Shown here one piece after another: positions 45,740 to 58,739 of a stretch of DNA of 64,000 bases. The stretch lies in NCBI RefSeq assembly GCF_009727055.1, contig NC_052354.1:42209471-42273470 (forward strand), read 5' to 3'. The stretch is from Benincasa hispida (Eukaryota; Streptophyta; Magnoliopsida; Cucurbitales; Cucurbitaceae). The notes below the pieces were generated by a model. It did not search any database, was not told the origin of the DNA, and was given only the letters and a program-made list of their open reading frames with translations. Every line of letters starts with the position of its first letter. Within the stretch, counting starts at the first letter, position 1. Made by a program: the position numbers and the translations under genes.

Positions 45740-47868
45740 TGGGTGAGGCTCCCCTATAGTATGAGTTGTATATTTAAATGTGTAATTAGGAGTAGCTACT
45801 AGGAGTGTCTTTACTCTTGAAATTCAAAGGAAGAATATTGAATGGCATGTGCAATGATAGATATGAGCATGTTAGGTTAAAAAGGTATAGGTCAATCATT
45901 GGGAAAAGCAAGAGAATAATTTTGTGCGGCTGAGATTTATATTTAAGAAATATTAGGAGAGATCTACCAGCTTTATTTATTTTTTAATTTTTAAGTGTAG
46001 TCCTAAAGTTTAATATATTGTGAATTGTGACACAGCTGGATGTTAACCTTTGACCCCTCTCTCCCACTAGTTTATTTATTTTAATATAATCAATGTGTGG
46101 AGGAAAAATTTTCAACAACTTTGCAATGGGATCAGTTGTATTCAAATGATCTAAAATGTCTGTTTTAGTCTTTTATGGGGTGGTTTACTCTCCTTAATTA
46201 TTGGTTTCGATTTTTAGGTTTTGTTTGATAACCATACTCTTTTTTTATCTATAAGTTTTTTTTTTTTTTTTTGTTATTTACTTTATTCCAATATTTTTAA
46301 AAATTAAGTCAAGTTTCTTTAAAGAATAGAACAACCAAAACTGACTTATTTTTTGAAAACTACAAAATGCATAGTTTTTAAACCTTGATTTTGGTCTTTT
46401 TCTTTTTTTAATTTAAATAAGAATGCAAATATTTCTTTAAAGAATTTGAAAATTATAGATAAAAATTGAAAGAAAAAAAAAAAACAAGAAAAATTGTCAG
46501 AAATAACGCTCAGATGTTTTCATCTCTCACAATTCAGCATTTTGGAGAACTTGTTGAAATAGTTTGTCAGACTAAAGTTATATGTATTTTTTTCCTGGAT
46601 CATGTAATTTTTTGTAGAATTTAATTCATCATAAATATTTGATTTTCTCAAATCATGTAAATTTTCGTGATCATTTGAAAATCTTTCGTTGAGAGTCAAC
46701 TCAATTGATGAAGATTTGATCAATCATAAGTATGAAAATCAACCATTAAAAGACCTTAGATTCCTTTAAGATTACGTCCATCTTTACCCTCACCGAGATT
46801 CCACCCAGAAAGTTAAAAAAAATGATAGTTTAACTCTGCAATAAAAGGAAGTCAAGTTTTTATTCGAATTGAGGTGAATCTCCGAGGTTATTTCTAACCA
46901 TTTGCCAAGAAACAAACATAAAACTGAACAAAATTACTATGGTACCGACCATAGTTTTCAATTTTCGCAAATGTTTAGCGTTCAATTCATGTGAAGCATT
47001 TCCAAAATCGTTTATAAATTTTAGGAAAGGGCAAAATCGGATTTCTTGCTTCCATTTCCTATTTTCAATTTTCTTCTATGACACAAATAAACTATCGTAA
47101 AATTATAAATGACACTTATTTGGAGCTCCACTTAATGCGGAGAACTCTACCCTTCAGATAAAAGATACAATACCCTAACCAAAACCAATTGAGTTCAACC
47201 ATAAAGTGATTTCTAATGTGTAATTAATAGGACAAAATCTACCATGCACAATGGAACCAATATGCAAGCCTTCAATTTATTGAAAGGAGAATCACATACA
47301 TAGAAAAGAAAAGGAAAAATGAAGGAGGAGCACACCAAGAAAACTAATCATTTCCAGATACACAAATGAAAATTACATACAAACAAACATGAATCCTCAG
47401 AGAGAGAAACTCACCATTCACACCCAAAAAGGAAGAGGAAAAAACACATGAGCATACACACAATTCCAGTCGGTTCTTTTTTTTAATACAATTGAGGGTA
47501 AGGGAATTCAAACCATAGACCACGTGGTTATTAACACACTCATATGTCAATTGAGTTATGATCGATTTCCTAAAAATGTAGCAGTTAGAGTATAATAATT
47601 TAAATGAATTTATATGCATGCTTGTGTCTCAAATCCTAATTGATAACAAATCAGAATCATGTATATACAGCACCAAGGACTTGGGAAAGGGAGAAACACG
47701 CCATTGTACACAATTTTTTTGTTATGCCGCAATACCAAATGTGCACGTGAGAGAAATGAAAGGTCACACACCCTAAAATCTCTATTTGTACCTCTCTTTC
47801 TTTGCGTATTCTCTTCTCGCAACATCGTTTTTCCTTCTCTTTTCTCTCCTACCTGTCAACTATTCTCG
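45740..47868. other. Intergenic region between two minus-strand genes
   Basis: AT-rich. 46205-46330 resembles the left half of the MITE family at 1217 and 5109 (gtttgataaccat then ttatttactttattcc). A tRNA-promoter-like repeat may lie at 47465-47575 (gggaattcaaaccatagacc, ending caattgagttatg). The last few hundred bases probably hold the 3' UTR of the LAZ1-like gene. Confidence 0.4.
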
Positions 47869-50800
47869 TCACCTCGTACCTGTTTCATCTGCTGCAGCAA
47901 CTTTCGAGGGGTAACTCGAAATATCCAAGTCAATAAGCGACATGTCGTATGGTGTGGATAAAGAGTTTGAGGTATCCATAAGAAGAGAAGATTTCATTAC
48001 ATCAGAATGTACTGGTTCGAGGATTTCTGAATTCTTTGGAGTACTTGAACTTGAAGACGAGATCGTGGAAAGCTGAATGTCATCTAGCTTGTTTCCAAAC
48101 ATGTGTTTGTTTCTTCTAACGGTGTCCATCTCGGGACCTGTAGGCACAAAGGTGCGTGATCGATACTTCCTCGTTCCTTCATCGCCATCGCTATGATTAT
48201 AAAGAACATAATCATGATAAGTTGGTGCAAACTGCAAAAGAAATGTAGTTGAGTCAATAAACAATCCAACAAAGAGATACAAAACCATCTCCAAAATAAG
48301 CTAGCTGGAAAACTAAATCAAGGCTCACCTGGTGGACCGTGTCGTGGTAAAAGTCATTCAATTTTACAGCGTGTGCAAGACTTCCCGTGAGACCACGCGA
48401 ACCACCAATGTTAGCTCCTGCATATTCCTTGTATGGGAATGCATATAGATGACCCAAAGCAGCTATAAGCATCTCAATGCATATAATGAAATCTTGAAAC
48501 TGAGCAGCTTCCTCTGCACTCTTGATGAATTGAGTTTTTGCGGCAAGAAACACAAGGACACCCTAAACCAAGTACAAAGCAAGAAAAATTTATGAAAAAA
48601 GTTTCTGTTCATTTTACATACTTCAGGCTGACAACATCTAAACATACATACAGATATATATATAGACGTGTATATATATACGTGTATACATATGTGCATA
48701 TATATACACATATGTATATGTGTATATATATACGTGCATGTATATACATCATATGTATATAACATTCTGGTGATAACATACAGGAAAAGGGGGATGATTA
48801 GCTTGTTTTTGTCCATAAATCAAGAAAGCTATAATCAAGTGCCTGGCCACCCCAGGAGAGCATGTACAATAATTTCCCTGTATTGATATTTAGTTTCTTT
48901 CAAAGAGAAATTTCCTATACTAATATCATGTAGTTGTTACATACTTGTACCGTATCAATGAGATCCTTCATTGAAGAAATTAGCATCACGTTTTTTTAAA
49001 CAAGAGACGAGACTGTTCATTGATGAAATAAAAAGAGACTAATGCTCAAGGAAAACTATTCACACCAGGAATGAAATGCTAACAACAAAAAATAAGTAAA
49101 ATGAACATAAAAATATTGAAAAAAAGTATAAAAAGACCCTATTAAGCATCAACAAAGGCAGCCCAACTTAAGATCACGTTTTATCTTCTAACTAGGGCTC
49201 TAAAGTCTAAACCGTCATTCGTTCTATGATTTTTTTTATAAAAAAAAATTCAAAACACATTTTCCCCCATTAAAGATTATGCTAATATTTTATGTATATA
49301 CGTATATATGTATATATGTATATATGTATATATGTGTGTATATATGTATATATGTGTGTATATATGTATGTGTATGTGTGCATATATATGTATATATATA
49401 TATGTATATATGTATATATGTGTGTATATATGTATGTGCATGTGTATGTGTGCATATATATGNATGTGTATGTGTGCATATATATGTATATATATATATG
49501 TATATATGTATATATGTGTGTATATATGTATGTGCATGTGTATGTGTGCATATATATGTATATATATATACATATATATATATACATATATACATATATG
49601 TATATACATATATACATATATGTATATACATATATACATATATGTATATACATATATACATATATGTATATATGTGTGTATATATGTATGTGTATGTGTA
49701 TATGTGTGTATATATGTATGTGTATGTGTATGTGTGCATATATATGTATATATGTACATATGTATATGTATATGTGTATGTATATGTGTATGTATATGTA
49801 TATGCATATATGTATATGTATATATGTATATACGTGTGTATATATATATATATATTATATCCATGAGTGTCNGTATATACGTGTGTATATATATATATAT
49901 ATTATATCCATGAGTGTCCAAGCTAGCTACGTGCACCTCGATTAATCTCACGGGACAACCTGCATAACCCTACAACATTTGGGTGTCAAGGAAACTCATA
50001 GGATATTAGATCCTAGGTAGGTAATATTTCGATATCATTATATTTGACCTTCCTCTAAATACTTCCCAAAAACAAACATAAACACCAAATACACATTAAC
50101 AAAAGAAAGATCAAAATATGGAATAGAAAGTTTTCTAGTACTACGAGATACATACACCTTCCCTTCAGCATTTGACATGTCCTTAAATGGTATATCATTT
50201 GATTTCATGGACCCACGTTGTCCTTGAATGCTTCTTTTATGACAAATAACGAATGTAGGTAGAAAAATCACAATAATTTAGTACTAAAAATATTTCCATA
50301 CGGATGCAACTTGTACAAGGAAAAGGAACCCAAAAGTCATTTACCTGCCAGTAAGTCAAGAAGACAACAGATTTAATGATGATGAACTTTGGGACCGGGT
50401 TAAATGGTTGAAGTAAATCTTTGCATGCCACATAAAACAATGCCAAAGCATAAAGAGCCATTGTGTAGGAGATGGTATAGATAATGGTGAGATAAAGGTA
50501 TGACTGTTTTGGACTGAAATTTCCATCTTCATAATTGCCCTTTGCATATAAAATAAGTGTTACAGCAACTAATATAGGCTTCAGAATCACAAATTGCAAA
50601 CAGCCTTGCTTGCACCTCCGTATAAAACGCCTGCATCAAAAGCTACTCGTAAGATTATCTGATGAAGTTTCAGATTGATGATTTTTTTCCTCCTAACAAG
50701 AGAAGATATATTGCTGAAATAGAAAAACATTAATTATTAGGCAAGGATATTAATTATTAGTAATCTTGACTAGGCTTTATATAAAATTTCTAATAAAGAT

Positions 50801-51086
50801 CACAGACATGGAGAAGCTTCACTTATATATTCCTTACTACTCGAAACAGATCATTATTACAAAAAATAAAACAGCCTGCAAATGGAGAGCAGAAAGCACT
50901 TAACATAATAAAACAAAGAAAGCTCTGCCCACAATGGAACTTGATTCAGTTCTCCTAAAAACAACATTGACAAAATTATAGACTTTCTGATGAAATGAAC
51001 GCGACTTCCTTTAAGACGAATGGCACTTTGGCTAGCCTCCCTCCCCAACCTACTCAACCGGCACTCCATTCATGAAATGTCAGGGC

Positions 51087-51127
<41 letters not shown>

Positions 51128-54100
51128 AAGCATGCAACAACCAACAAGTAAGCTCTCTGTTTCTTTCTCTAGTCCCTCCAACCCTCCCTCCTCTCCATCT
51201 CTCTTCATTTCACTCTCTCTCTCTATATATATCTCTCTCTTTATCTCACTCTCTAACAATTCTCCACCTGCCTTTCTCTCCATTCGATTCCCTATTTGTC
51301 CTCTCTCCATCTTACTCTCTCTTTGTCCCTCGCCTACAATCTCTCCATCTCACTTTTTTCTACCTTTCTTTGCTCAGTGGGCACCCATAGTTATTTCCTA
51401 CAACAATTCAATTCTCTGAACTTTGAATGTCTTGAATTCAAGGGTGAGTTATTTAATATTTGCACATTGACTCTCCATCTCACTCTCTACATCTATGATG
51501 ATACATAATACTTGGACAGTGTTGATTTGATTGATTAATCATATATTAGCAAAGATATCAAACAAAGGTCCAATCCAAAATAAGATCCAACCTTGAAATA
51601 TGCTTGCTTGGCAAATCCCCAAGGTATAGGATTTCAAATATATGATTATTCTTGACAAAAGGTTGATTTCTTACCCACAGAATATATATACACAAGTAGT
51701 CTACTTCATTGAGAATAAATGAAAGAATACAAGCGCATACAAAAAACTAAGGCCACAAAAATCCCATTAGAAAATATATATACACACACATATATAGATT
51801 ATCAAAGAAACTCGCAGGATTTTAAATCCTAGATAGGTAACCATGGATCATGGACCCATAATACCCTCTACGACCCTTCATTTTTTCACTAGCTCAAATA
51901 AGTACTGCCAACCAGGCCACAATGGTTGCAAAAAAGTACTTCACTTATGGAATAAATGCATTCGATAAACATGAGGAGATTAATAGATATTGAAAATGAT
52001 GAAATGCTTCACCCATCAAAAGGAGTTTATTTGACTTGTTAAAACTTGACTTTATATTGCTCATAATTTTGTCTCATAGGATGAAGTAGAGAAAGAACAA
52101 CTTGAGAAAGATGCTTCTTTAGATGAAAGGAAGAATAGCAAGGGCAACAAGGAATAACAAGCAACACAAATAGTTCAAAACGTGTTGATTCATATTCCTT
52201 AGACCACATTGTGTCCGTTCTAAAGGTTTTGATCCCTCTAGCTTGAGACATCTAGATCCATAGCCTCCTAAGAAACTTATCAATGAGGCTATGGACCTAG
52301 CGCTGAGGAAGAAATAGCTAATACTTTTGGCGGAAACAGAGGAAAGTATAGAGAAATGTTCAAAATCATAAATTGAAGATGAGAACTTCAATTAAACTAA
52401 CTTTTCAATGTTATTTGGTATTATATTAGTCTTGAAATATTTATTCAAGTCCAAACATTGAGCAAGCTAACGAAAGGAATAATGGATGTCATATATAAAC
52501 AGGAATGCGTGAAGAGGAGACCAGACAAGAGAGCAGAAGGTATTTTGATAAATGACAACCCATGACTGTTAGGCAAAGAATCACTGGAGATGGGAAATTT
52601 CACCTACATCTTTTCTCAATTTGCTCTTTCATTGGTGCTTCGTTCATTAATTTTTTTTTAAGGAAAACATAATTTAAATGAGTTAACTTGATATTTTTTT
52701 CAAGAAAAACTTCACTTAAAAGTTAGATATGTTTATTTCTTCTCTCTTTTTTTTTTCTTTTTTTTGGAAATGGTTATGTTTATTCCTAAATTTTATTTTA
52801 TTTCTAAATTAATGAAGAATGAATTAAACAACGAACCAAAGCTACTCTTCTTTTTTTGGATACGAAGCAGGGGAAACCATATCCACACAAAAAGCATAAG
52901 AGCGACTTATGGGCAAAGGGTAGAGAGGGCCCCCCGCCCAAAAAAAAAAAGCAAGATACCCTCTCAAACAGTATTCAAAATTAAAAGCAATTGAATTAAG
53001 AGGTTACAAAACAGTAATTACAGACGAAATTTAAAAGAATACACTCAAACAACCTCTAATAGCTTTTTATGTTCTCCACATAAATAACCTCCCATTCATA
53101 ATATTAGCCCAAAATATAGTGCCGCTGTTTTCGCACTAAGTTCTTGAATGGCAGCACTAAATTTGAATATGGTTTTTATTCTTTTTATTCCCATGCAGCC
53201 CCAGTTTCAAGTTGGTTCAGTTTTCTTTGTGTACTTCGGTTTCAAGGACCTTTTGTAACTATTCTGTAGGCATTATTTTGTAACACTTGAGTCAATTCCT
53301 GTGGGAGGAGGTGCATTTTTGTGGGCTGGGTTTTTTGTATGCTTGTATATTTTTTTTTTTTCTGATGAAAGTCGTTTCCTTTTTTAAAAAAATGATTTTG
53401 GTTCAGTTTTCAACACTGTGTATGAATTTGAAGCTGTTATTGTCTTCGTTTATTCAAAATTATCTTTGTTCAAGGTTGCTTTACTATGCCAGTGGAGTGA
53501 AGGATTAGGTTAAAGTTTTTGAGGTGTTTCCTTTTTCAAGAAGACTTTTGGTTTTCATTCAAGGCCCACTATTTTTGCACTAATTCCATGGAAGTGTACT
53601 GGTCATTTATCCAAAAAAAATTATTATCAGTTGTTTATTTTTGGTTCATTTCGTTGCTCTCCCCTCTTAGTAATTGTTGTATCTTTGAGCATTAGTCTCT
53701 TATCATCATATCAAAGTTTATCTCCATCCCTTGCCCTTAGGATGTCCTTTTGTCCCTTTTTGAATATATGTATCCATTTCTTAAAATGAAAATAAGTTGT
53801 AAAAAAACATTTTGATAGATCCCAGAGGCATTTGCCGGAGAGACATCTGAAAATTTCCTTTTCAAGTTTAATTTCTAACAAAGAGAGGGCAGGCTCCATA
53901 AACAAAATTCTAATTGAGAACTGATAACTCAATTCCAAACGAGTTACAAATGGAGATCCAATTGGATGAATTGTTGAAAAGATTAAGATTTGGTGAAAAT
54001 ACATTTAACACAGAACCCTAATACTTGTAGCAAGGTGGAGTACGTTGTTCAAAACTATATGTAGACATCCACCTCTCTGTAGCCTTCTCTTCATGGATAT

Positions 54101-57100
54101 CATTTGTTAAAACGTATTAATGCCATGAAAGAAAATGAAGCACACAATAACTACATGCACAGTACCCACCTATTACATTCAAAGAATTTAATATAATTCA
54201 ACTTATACTATTATATGCTGTCATTAATAATGGAAACATTATATCAATTCAAAATAAAACAAAATTTAACTTTTGCAAACTTACCCATCTAGTGGTAATG
54301 GAGGAAGGCAACATGTCATCAAGAAACACGATGGCTTCAATACACGACCACTTAAACTTATTACAACAGCTCCAGGGCCACCAACCCATGCCAGACACAA
54401 TGACAAAAAATTGTAAATGACCCAAGCTTCATAGCTAAAAGAAATCATAAAGTTAATAGTTAGATATTTGATCCATACTATAACCAAAAGGACAATGATA
54501 CATTCTTTTTATTATTAAATAAAGTCATGACGGTTAAAATTATCACATTTCGTTTTTATTTAATATTTTAGATTACATGCAATACAATTTCCATACACTG
54601 AACTTTTTGGAGAAAGGAGTGTTCGGGAGAAGCATGTTTTAGATGGCAATTAAAGAAAACCAACACTGCCAGAAAATGCAATGACCAAGAACCAACACAT
54701 GATTCGATAGTGGAGAAAAAACTAGAGAAGCTTATACTCTTATTGGTATAGCAATCTTCCTCAAGTAGACCACACAATGTAATAACAATGGCTTCTCAAC
54801 TTTGAATGGTTTGATGGTTAAACCCTTCTCAAAATAAAAGATGCGAGAAAAGTAAACAAGCAGCATTATAGAAATAGACAAAAACTTCAGAATTTCATAA
54901 ACAATTTGATGTAGCAGGGACAACTTACACTTCTCGAATGGAATTAAAATAGATGGAACTCGAAGGGAAAACAAGAGACAAGAAGGACATCAGCGCATAA
55001 ACCTGTGATCCAAGGAAGCACTTTTAGAATTTGCTAATAATGTATTCCAAAATAGAAAACAAAAGAAGAGAAAGAAAGAAAGAACAAACACAAACAAGTG
55101 CTTTACTTAGAAATTACATATTAAGAAGCACCATAAGGCACACTGATGGTAATTTCATCCCATCAAAAGAAATTCAGTTTGGTCATTTCTCATAATAAAT
55201 AATAAATTTTTTTTTTAAAAAAAAAAGGTGGGGGAAATGAAAATACCACCAACAGTAAACTTAAAGAATTTGGAGCCAAGAGATGGTGTGAAAACAAAAA
55301 TAAATAAATGAATAAACATATTATTCAAACAATAGTTGTTAGTCGGATGTAATTCCTGTCACGGTTCCAAATTGTTCGGTACCAAAATGTTAAATTAGAG
55401 AAACTCGGCCCCAACGCTTTACAAACAATGACATACTATGGCTTTTGAGAATACTCCACAAAAGGTTGATGACAACATTTCCACCCATGGCAAGTTTCAG
55501 GAGATATGAGGTCCAACACCCTCGTTCAGCAAGAAGTCTTCTCAAAGAAGGGGGAAAAAAGACTTTGAAGGTATTTCTATATAAAGTCCATCTTTACTGG
55601 GGGTATACATGTCCAGCCACCATAAGTAAATGAATGGTAAATAAACAATCAGATGATTTCCACACCACCTATCTCTCATTTGAAACACGTTATAGGAAAA
55701 AGGGTTGTCAAAGTTTACATTTGTTGTGTATCCAGCAAATTAATACACTTAAGAGCTAGCAGAGAAATTGTTTAGTTGTGGGTTTATTTTTTCCAAATCA
55801 GATAGGGACTAAACGAGGTTCTTTATGGAGTTTGGGATTGGTTGCATTTGACGGAAGGCAAAGGATCTATGAAAAAAAATCTCCAAAGCTTCCTAAGGTA
55901 CAAAACATCTCTCTGACTTTGGAGTTAACATCCCTTAATCATTCTGAACAAGTCCAACTCATTTGTTCATTCTTCATTGATAAATTCTTTAAAGTTCACA
56001 GCTATTAACCACATTTTAATTATATTTAACTTTTCATTAGGAGTTGGAAGGTAAAAATTTTAGGAGTCCCTCAGCAAGGAGCCTGGTGAGAAGTTGTCAT
56101 CAGTATACTGTGTGTTCAATAGGCTGCAGTAACCAAGGAAGAAAATGTTTTCTTGTTGAAAAAGAAAAATCAAGCTTCCAGTGCATGGAACAACACAGAA
56201 AAAGCCAGAGAAGAAAAGAAACAAGTTGTCCAAAGAAAACAAAATAGAAATAAACTCCCTTCTCCATGCTTCGGTTTTCCTTTGGGTGATAATCCTAAAC
56301 AGGTTCCTTCCAAAATCCAATGGTGATCAATGATTTAGAATGGTCCTTCTGCTCAGAATCAGTTCTTCTCAAAAAGGGAAAGATTCAACCTTATTTCGAC
56401 TATTTTCAGTGGTATCCCTCTATATCTCCTTTCCATTTTTAGACTGCGTAATGAAGTAGGCCAATCTATTAGAAAGGCTCCTGCTTGTTTCATGGAATAT
56501 TTGGCTGAGAAGAGGAGGGCATTTCAAGGGAAGGAGAGAATGCAGGAGGATGTTTGCTCTGATGCTCCTTTCTGAAATTTCCACTCACTTTTGGATTGTG
56601 GTTGCTCCTTATCGTTGTCAATTGCCACAGTTCTCTGTGTGACTTTTATCGTATTTCTTACATTTTTCCTTAATGACTATGGCGTTGTTATCAATAATAA
56701 TAAATGTAAGAAATGATTTGTTGATTTTAGTATTATATTTATTACTATCATATAGCAATAAATATAATACTAAAATCAACAAATCATTTCTTACTTTTTA
56801 AAAGCATTGCCGTTTTGTTCAACCAATCTGGGCTGAAATCTACAAGGCTTTTGGATGGGATATGGTCCACCCTAGGGAAGCCTTGGATTGGATCATTCTA
56901 TGTTGTGGATCACCCTTTCAGGGGTGACAAGGCCAACATCTGGACCAGCATCATTTGTGGAGTTTTATAAAAAATTTGGGAAGAAAGAAATGACCGGATT
57001 TTCAGAAACAAGTCAAAGTCTCCAAAGGATATTTTGGAATGCGCTATTTTTTATGCTTTCTTTTGGTGTAAAGATTATCGATCTCTTAAAGATCATAGCT

Positions 57101-57964
57101 TAGATTTTCTTGTTGCTAATTGGACACATCTTTTGTATTCCCTTTCATAGGGTTTTTTTTGTTTATCCTTTGGATATTTCATTCATCAATAAAATTGAAA
57201 AAAACAAAACAAAAAAAGCATAGATGTTGTTAGGACTCCGACCAAGAAGAATGGATCCATATTTTCTCTTCATAACAAAGCGTCATGAAAGTTCTTCTCA
57301 GGGAAATTACCTCTAGGGTCTAAACGGTATCCTCTTTCGATATTTAAACCTTCCCAGTTGAATTTTAGAATTTCTCCAAGATTTATGCTAATTTGATGGA
57401 ATTTGGAAAGTACACAAGAATTGAGGTTAAAACATCACGAGGAAAAGATAAACGAACTGCCCTCTCCCACTTTTGACACTTACACTCAACTTTCTCTATG
57501 GTCAGAAGTTAGACTCTTGTAATTTTCCAACAACTGCAACTTCCTTCTCTGAGAAATAATATATACAACACAATGTAACAAAAAGAAAAACATACAACAA
57601 ATGAACACAGACATCTATAAATTGTTGTGAAATCAGAAATTCAAGCTTGAAACATACATAAGGAACATATGCCAGGCAAAATCGGAGATACATAATACTC
57701 AAGCATGAAAATGTCAACAAGAAACCTTCCATACGAAATCCCAATCAAACAAAAAACAAAAAGGATCTGTTCTGAAATATGTATGAAATGCAGGGAAGAA
57801 GAACTAACCGGGACCATAAAGATGATCCGCACGATGTATCTCTGATAAGTAGGTTCCGTATAGTTCAAAAGATGCCGGTAAATATGAAAGATCGCCAGAG
57901 CAATGGCTCCAACGGTGCAAAAAAACGCAATAATACTATAGTAGATAGGAACCACTTCCCCCAT
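47869..57964 (-). CDS. LAZ1/TMEM184 (DUF300) membrane protein, six coding exons
   Basis: Exons 57964-57809, 55002-54929, 54434-54285, 50630-50345, 48562-48329 and 48231-47869, all with GT-AG introns and matching phases, give 420 residues ending at TGA. Family signatures are present throughout: [20 protein letters not shown] (27-46), [20 protein letters not shown] (78-97), [55 protein letters not shown] and [19 protein letters not shown]. The family (organic solute transporter alpha-like) has seven membrane segments. Arabidopsis LAZ1 is linked to hypersensitive cell death and to tonoplast and brassinosteroid-signalling functions; what this member carries is unknown. The C-terminal tail after about residue 320 is hydrophilic, with a Ser run and [15 protein letters not shown], as in LAZ1 homologues. 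The first coding exon begins right after an AG, so 5' UTR introns are likely. Exact paralogue not settled. Confidence 0.93.
48650..48765. repeat. TA/TG microsatellite in intron 4 of the LAZ1-like gene
   Basis: Alternating tatatata, acgtgtata and catatgtgta words starting about 90 bases inside the intron that follows exon 4 toward exon 5. Long frames across it are products of the repeat, not genes. Confidence 0.8.
48990..49100 (-). mobile_element. Possible LINE 3' end, minus orientation
   Basis: cgtttttttaaacaagagac followed by ttcattgatgaaataaaaag is the reversed form of the 3' tail of plant L1-type elements (compare 57170-57205). Short and intronic; no coding part seen. Confidence 0.35.
49290..49860. 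repeat. Long (TA/TG)n microsatellite
   Basis: About 570 bases of tatatgtatatatgtgtgta-type repeat with higher-order units of roughly 80-100 bases (the motif gtgcatgtgtatgtgtgcat recurs). It lies within intron 4. Every frame is open because of the repeat, giving false ORFs of up to 224 codons on both strands. Confidence 0.92.
49440..49486. repeat. Single N flanked by identical 23-mers
   Basis: Bases 49440-49462 and 49464-49486 are identical, joined by one N at 49463. This is the pattern of two contig ends that overlap but were not merged. Confidence 0.85.
49826..49918. repeat. Single N flanked by identical 46-mers
   Basis: Bases 49826-49871 and 49873-49918 are identical, including the non-repetitive tail ccatgagtgtc, and are separated by one N at 49872. 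Most likely an unmerged overlap rather than a real tandem duplication. Confidence 0.9.
51091..51370. repeat. (CT)n run and pyrimidine tract in intron 3
   Basis: (CT)16 at 51091-51122, then about 250 bases rich in ctctctc and tctctcc on the plus strand. It lies within the LAZ1-like intron between exons 3 and 4, about 740 bases upstream, on the plus strand, of nothing else recognisable. Confidence 0.85.
51371..54284. other. Rest of LAZ1-like intron 3
   Basis: Mostly unassigned. The part 53090-53400 has gtgggctgggttttttgtatg and a T-run followed by gatgaaag, resembling LINE 3' UTRs, and 52850-52960 has a C-run (ccccccgccc) beside an A-run. No gene is supported. Confidence 0.35.
56706..56794. 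repeat. Perfect inverted repeat, 38-bp arms, 13-base loop
   Basis: Arm 56706-56743 is the exact reverse complement of arm 56757-56794, separated by actatcatatagc. Arms start gtaagaaatgatttgttgat. There is no mismatch, in contrast to the decayed LINE sequence around it. It could be a tiny foldback transposon, a hairpin formed by repair or template switching, or an assembly or cloning artefact. Confidence 0.92.
56971..57150 (+). pseudogene. C-terminal fragment of a LINE polyprotein (zf-RVT region)
   Basis: The frame reads [20 protein letters not shown], then [20 protein letters not shown] and ends [14 protein letters not shown] with a stop at 57148-57150. The W-ERN-RIF motif and a closing NW-hydrophobic segment are standard for the end of plant L1-type reverse transcriptase proteins. 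The upstream frame is shifted near 56960, so no longer protein is encoded. Confidence 0.75.
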
Positions 57965-58500
57965 CCTGAAAAATGATCACCAAGGGATGATAATTCATCA
58001 ACAACAAAGGCACATTAGACAGGAAAACAAAAACAAAAGACACTCCGCTTACCTGTTGCTGCTCCAGAAGCCTGATCTCAATAACAATGAGAAGATTGAC
58101 AGAAACCCTAGTCTGCCACCAAATGAATTAACTGGAGGCAGACCGCGAAATAGAAATCGTCAAACGACTTCGGCTACTGAACACTCAGTGCATTTCGAAT
58201 AGCACTGAAAAACTACTAGAATTCGAGAAACGAATTGAATGAGAACTCGTATGAAACGCCATAATTGGAAATAAAAATTAAGAAATTAAGAAATGAATAG
58301 AACATCATCACCTTTTCCAGGACATTGAAAAGGTAATAATCTATAGCAGGCGGATCTGGCGGTGGAAGGGAAGTGAAATGGGAAAGGAAACGAGAAAGTG
58401 TTGGAATTGAAACGAAGAAGATGAAGAGAGCTGAGCTGGAAATGAACAATGGCGGCTTCCAGTCTCGCGGAAGAACAACCGAGTACTTTTGCAAATTCAA
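57965..58500 (-). promoter_or_regulatory. 5' UTR and promoter region of the LAZ1-like gene
   Basis: The acceptor AG at 57966-57967 shows that the leader is spliced. Donor-like sites occur at 58053|58052 (CAACAG|GTAAGC) and 58312|58311 (GGAAAAG|GTGATG). The sequence 58320-58480 is GC-richer and pyrimidine-rich on the minus strand, as in a plant leader exon. Exact leader exons and the transcript start cannot be fixed. Confidence 0.5.
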
Positions 58501-58739
58501 AGGTAGAAATAAAAATTGTTCAGGAATGTTTTTTTTAAATAAATAAATAATAATAATAATAATAAATAAAACAAATATGGTCAAATATGTTTTTTTTTTT
58601 ATTTTAAAAAAATAAAAGTTTTTTTTAGTACAATAATTGCAGGAGATTGAACTCCAAGCTCTTAGGAACAGAGTGTAATATCTATACCATCAAGTCAGGT
58701 TCAATTCAACAACTTTTGGTATGTGTTTAGGAAGGGTTA
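58501..58739. other. Spacer upstream of the LAZ1-like gene
   Basis: An (AAT)n patch at 58540-58566, then T-runs. 58605-58720 (agtacaataattgcaggaga, ccatcaagtcagg) looks like the tRNA-derived style repeat seen at 47465-47575, but the match is loose. Confidence 0.35.

Larger units (their letters stand above)
55770..57215 (+). mobile_element. LINE (L1-type) remnant in intron 1 of the LAZ1-like gene
   Basis: The end is clear: a coding C-terminus, a short 3' UTR (tttcattcatcaataaaatt) and an A-rich tail at 57200-57216. Upstream pieces, for instance 56400-56600, look like decayed reverse transcriptase or linker sequence but are broken. It is inserted opposite to the host gene's direction. Confidence 0.6.

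Noticed and set aside
48254..48816. Longer minus-strand frames running past the LAZ1-like exon 5 edges
   Set aside because: They run into introns at clear GT and AG sites; family sequence matches only between those sites.
49277..49951. Open frames of 120-224 codons on both strands
   Set aside because: They are translations of a TA/TG microsatellite (Tyr, Ile, His, Cys only) lying in an intron, open in every frame and crossing two Ns.
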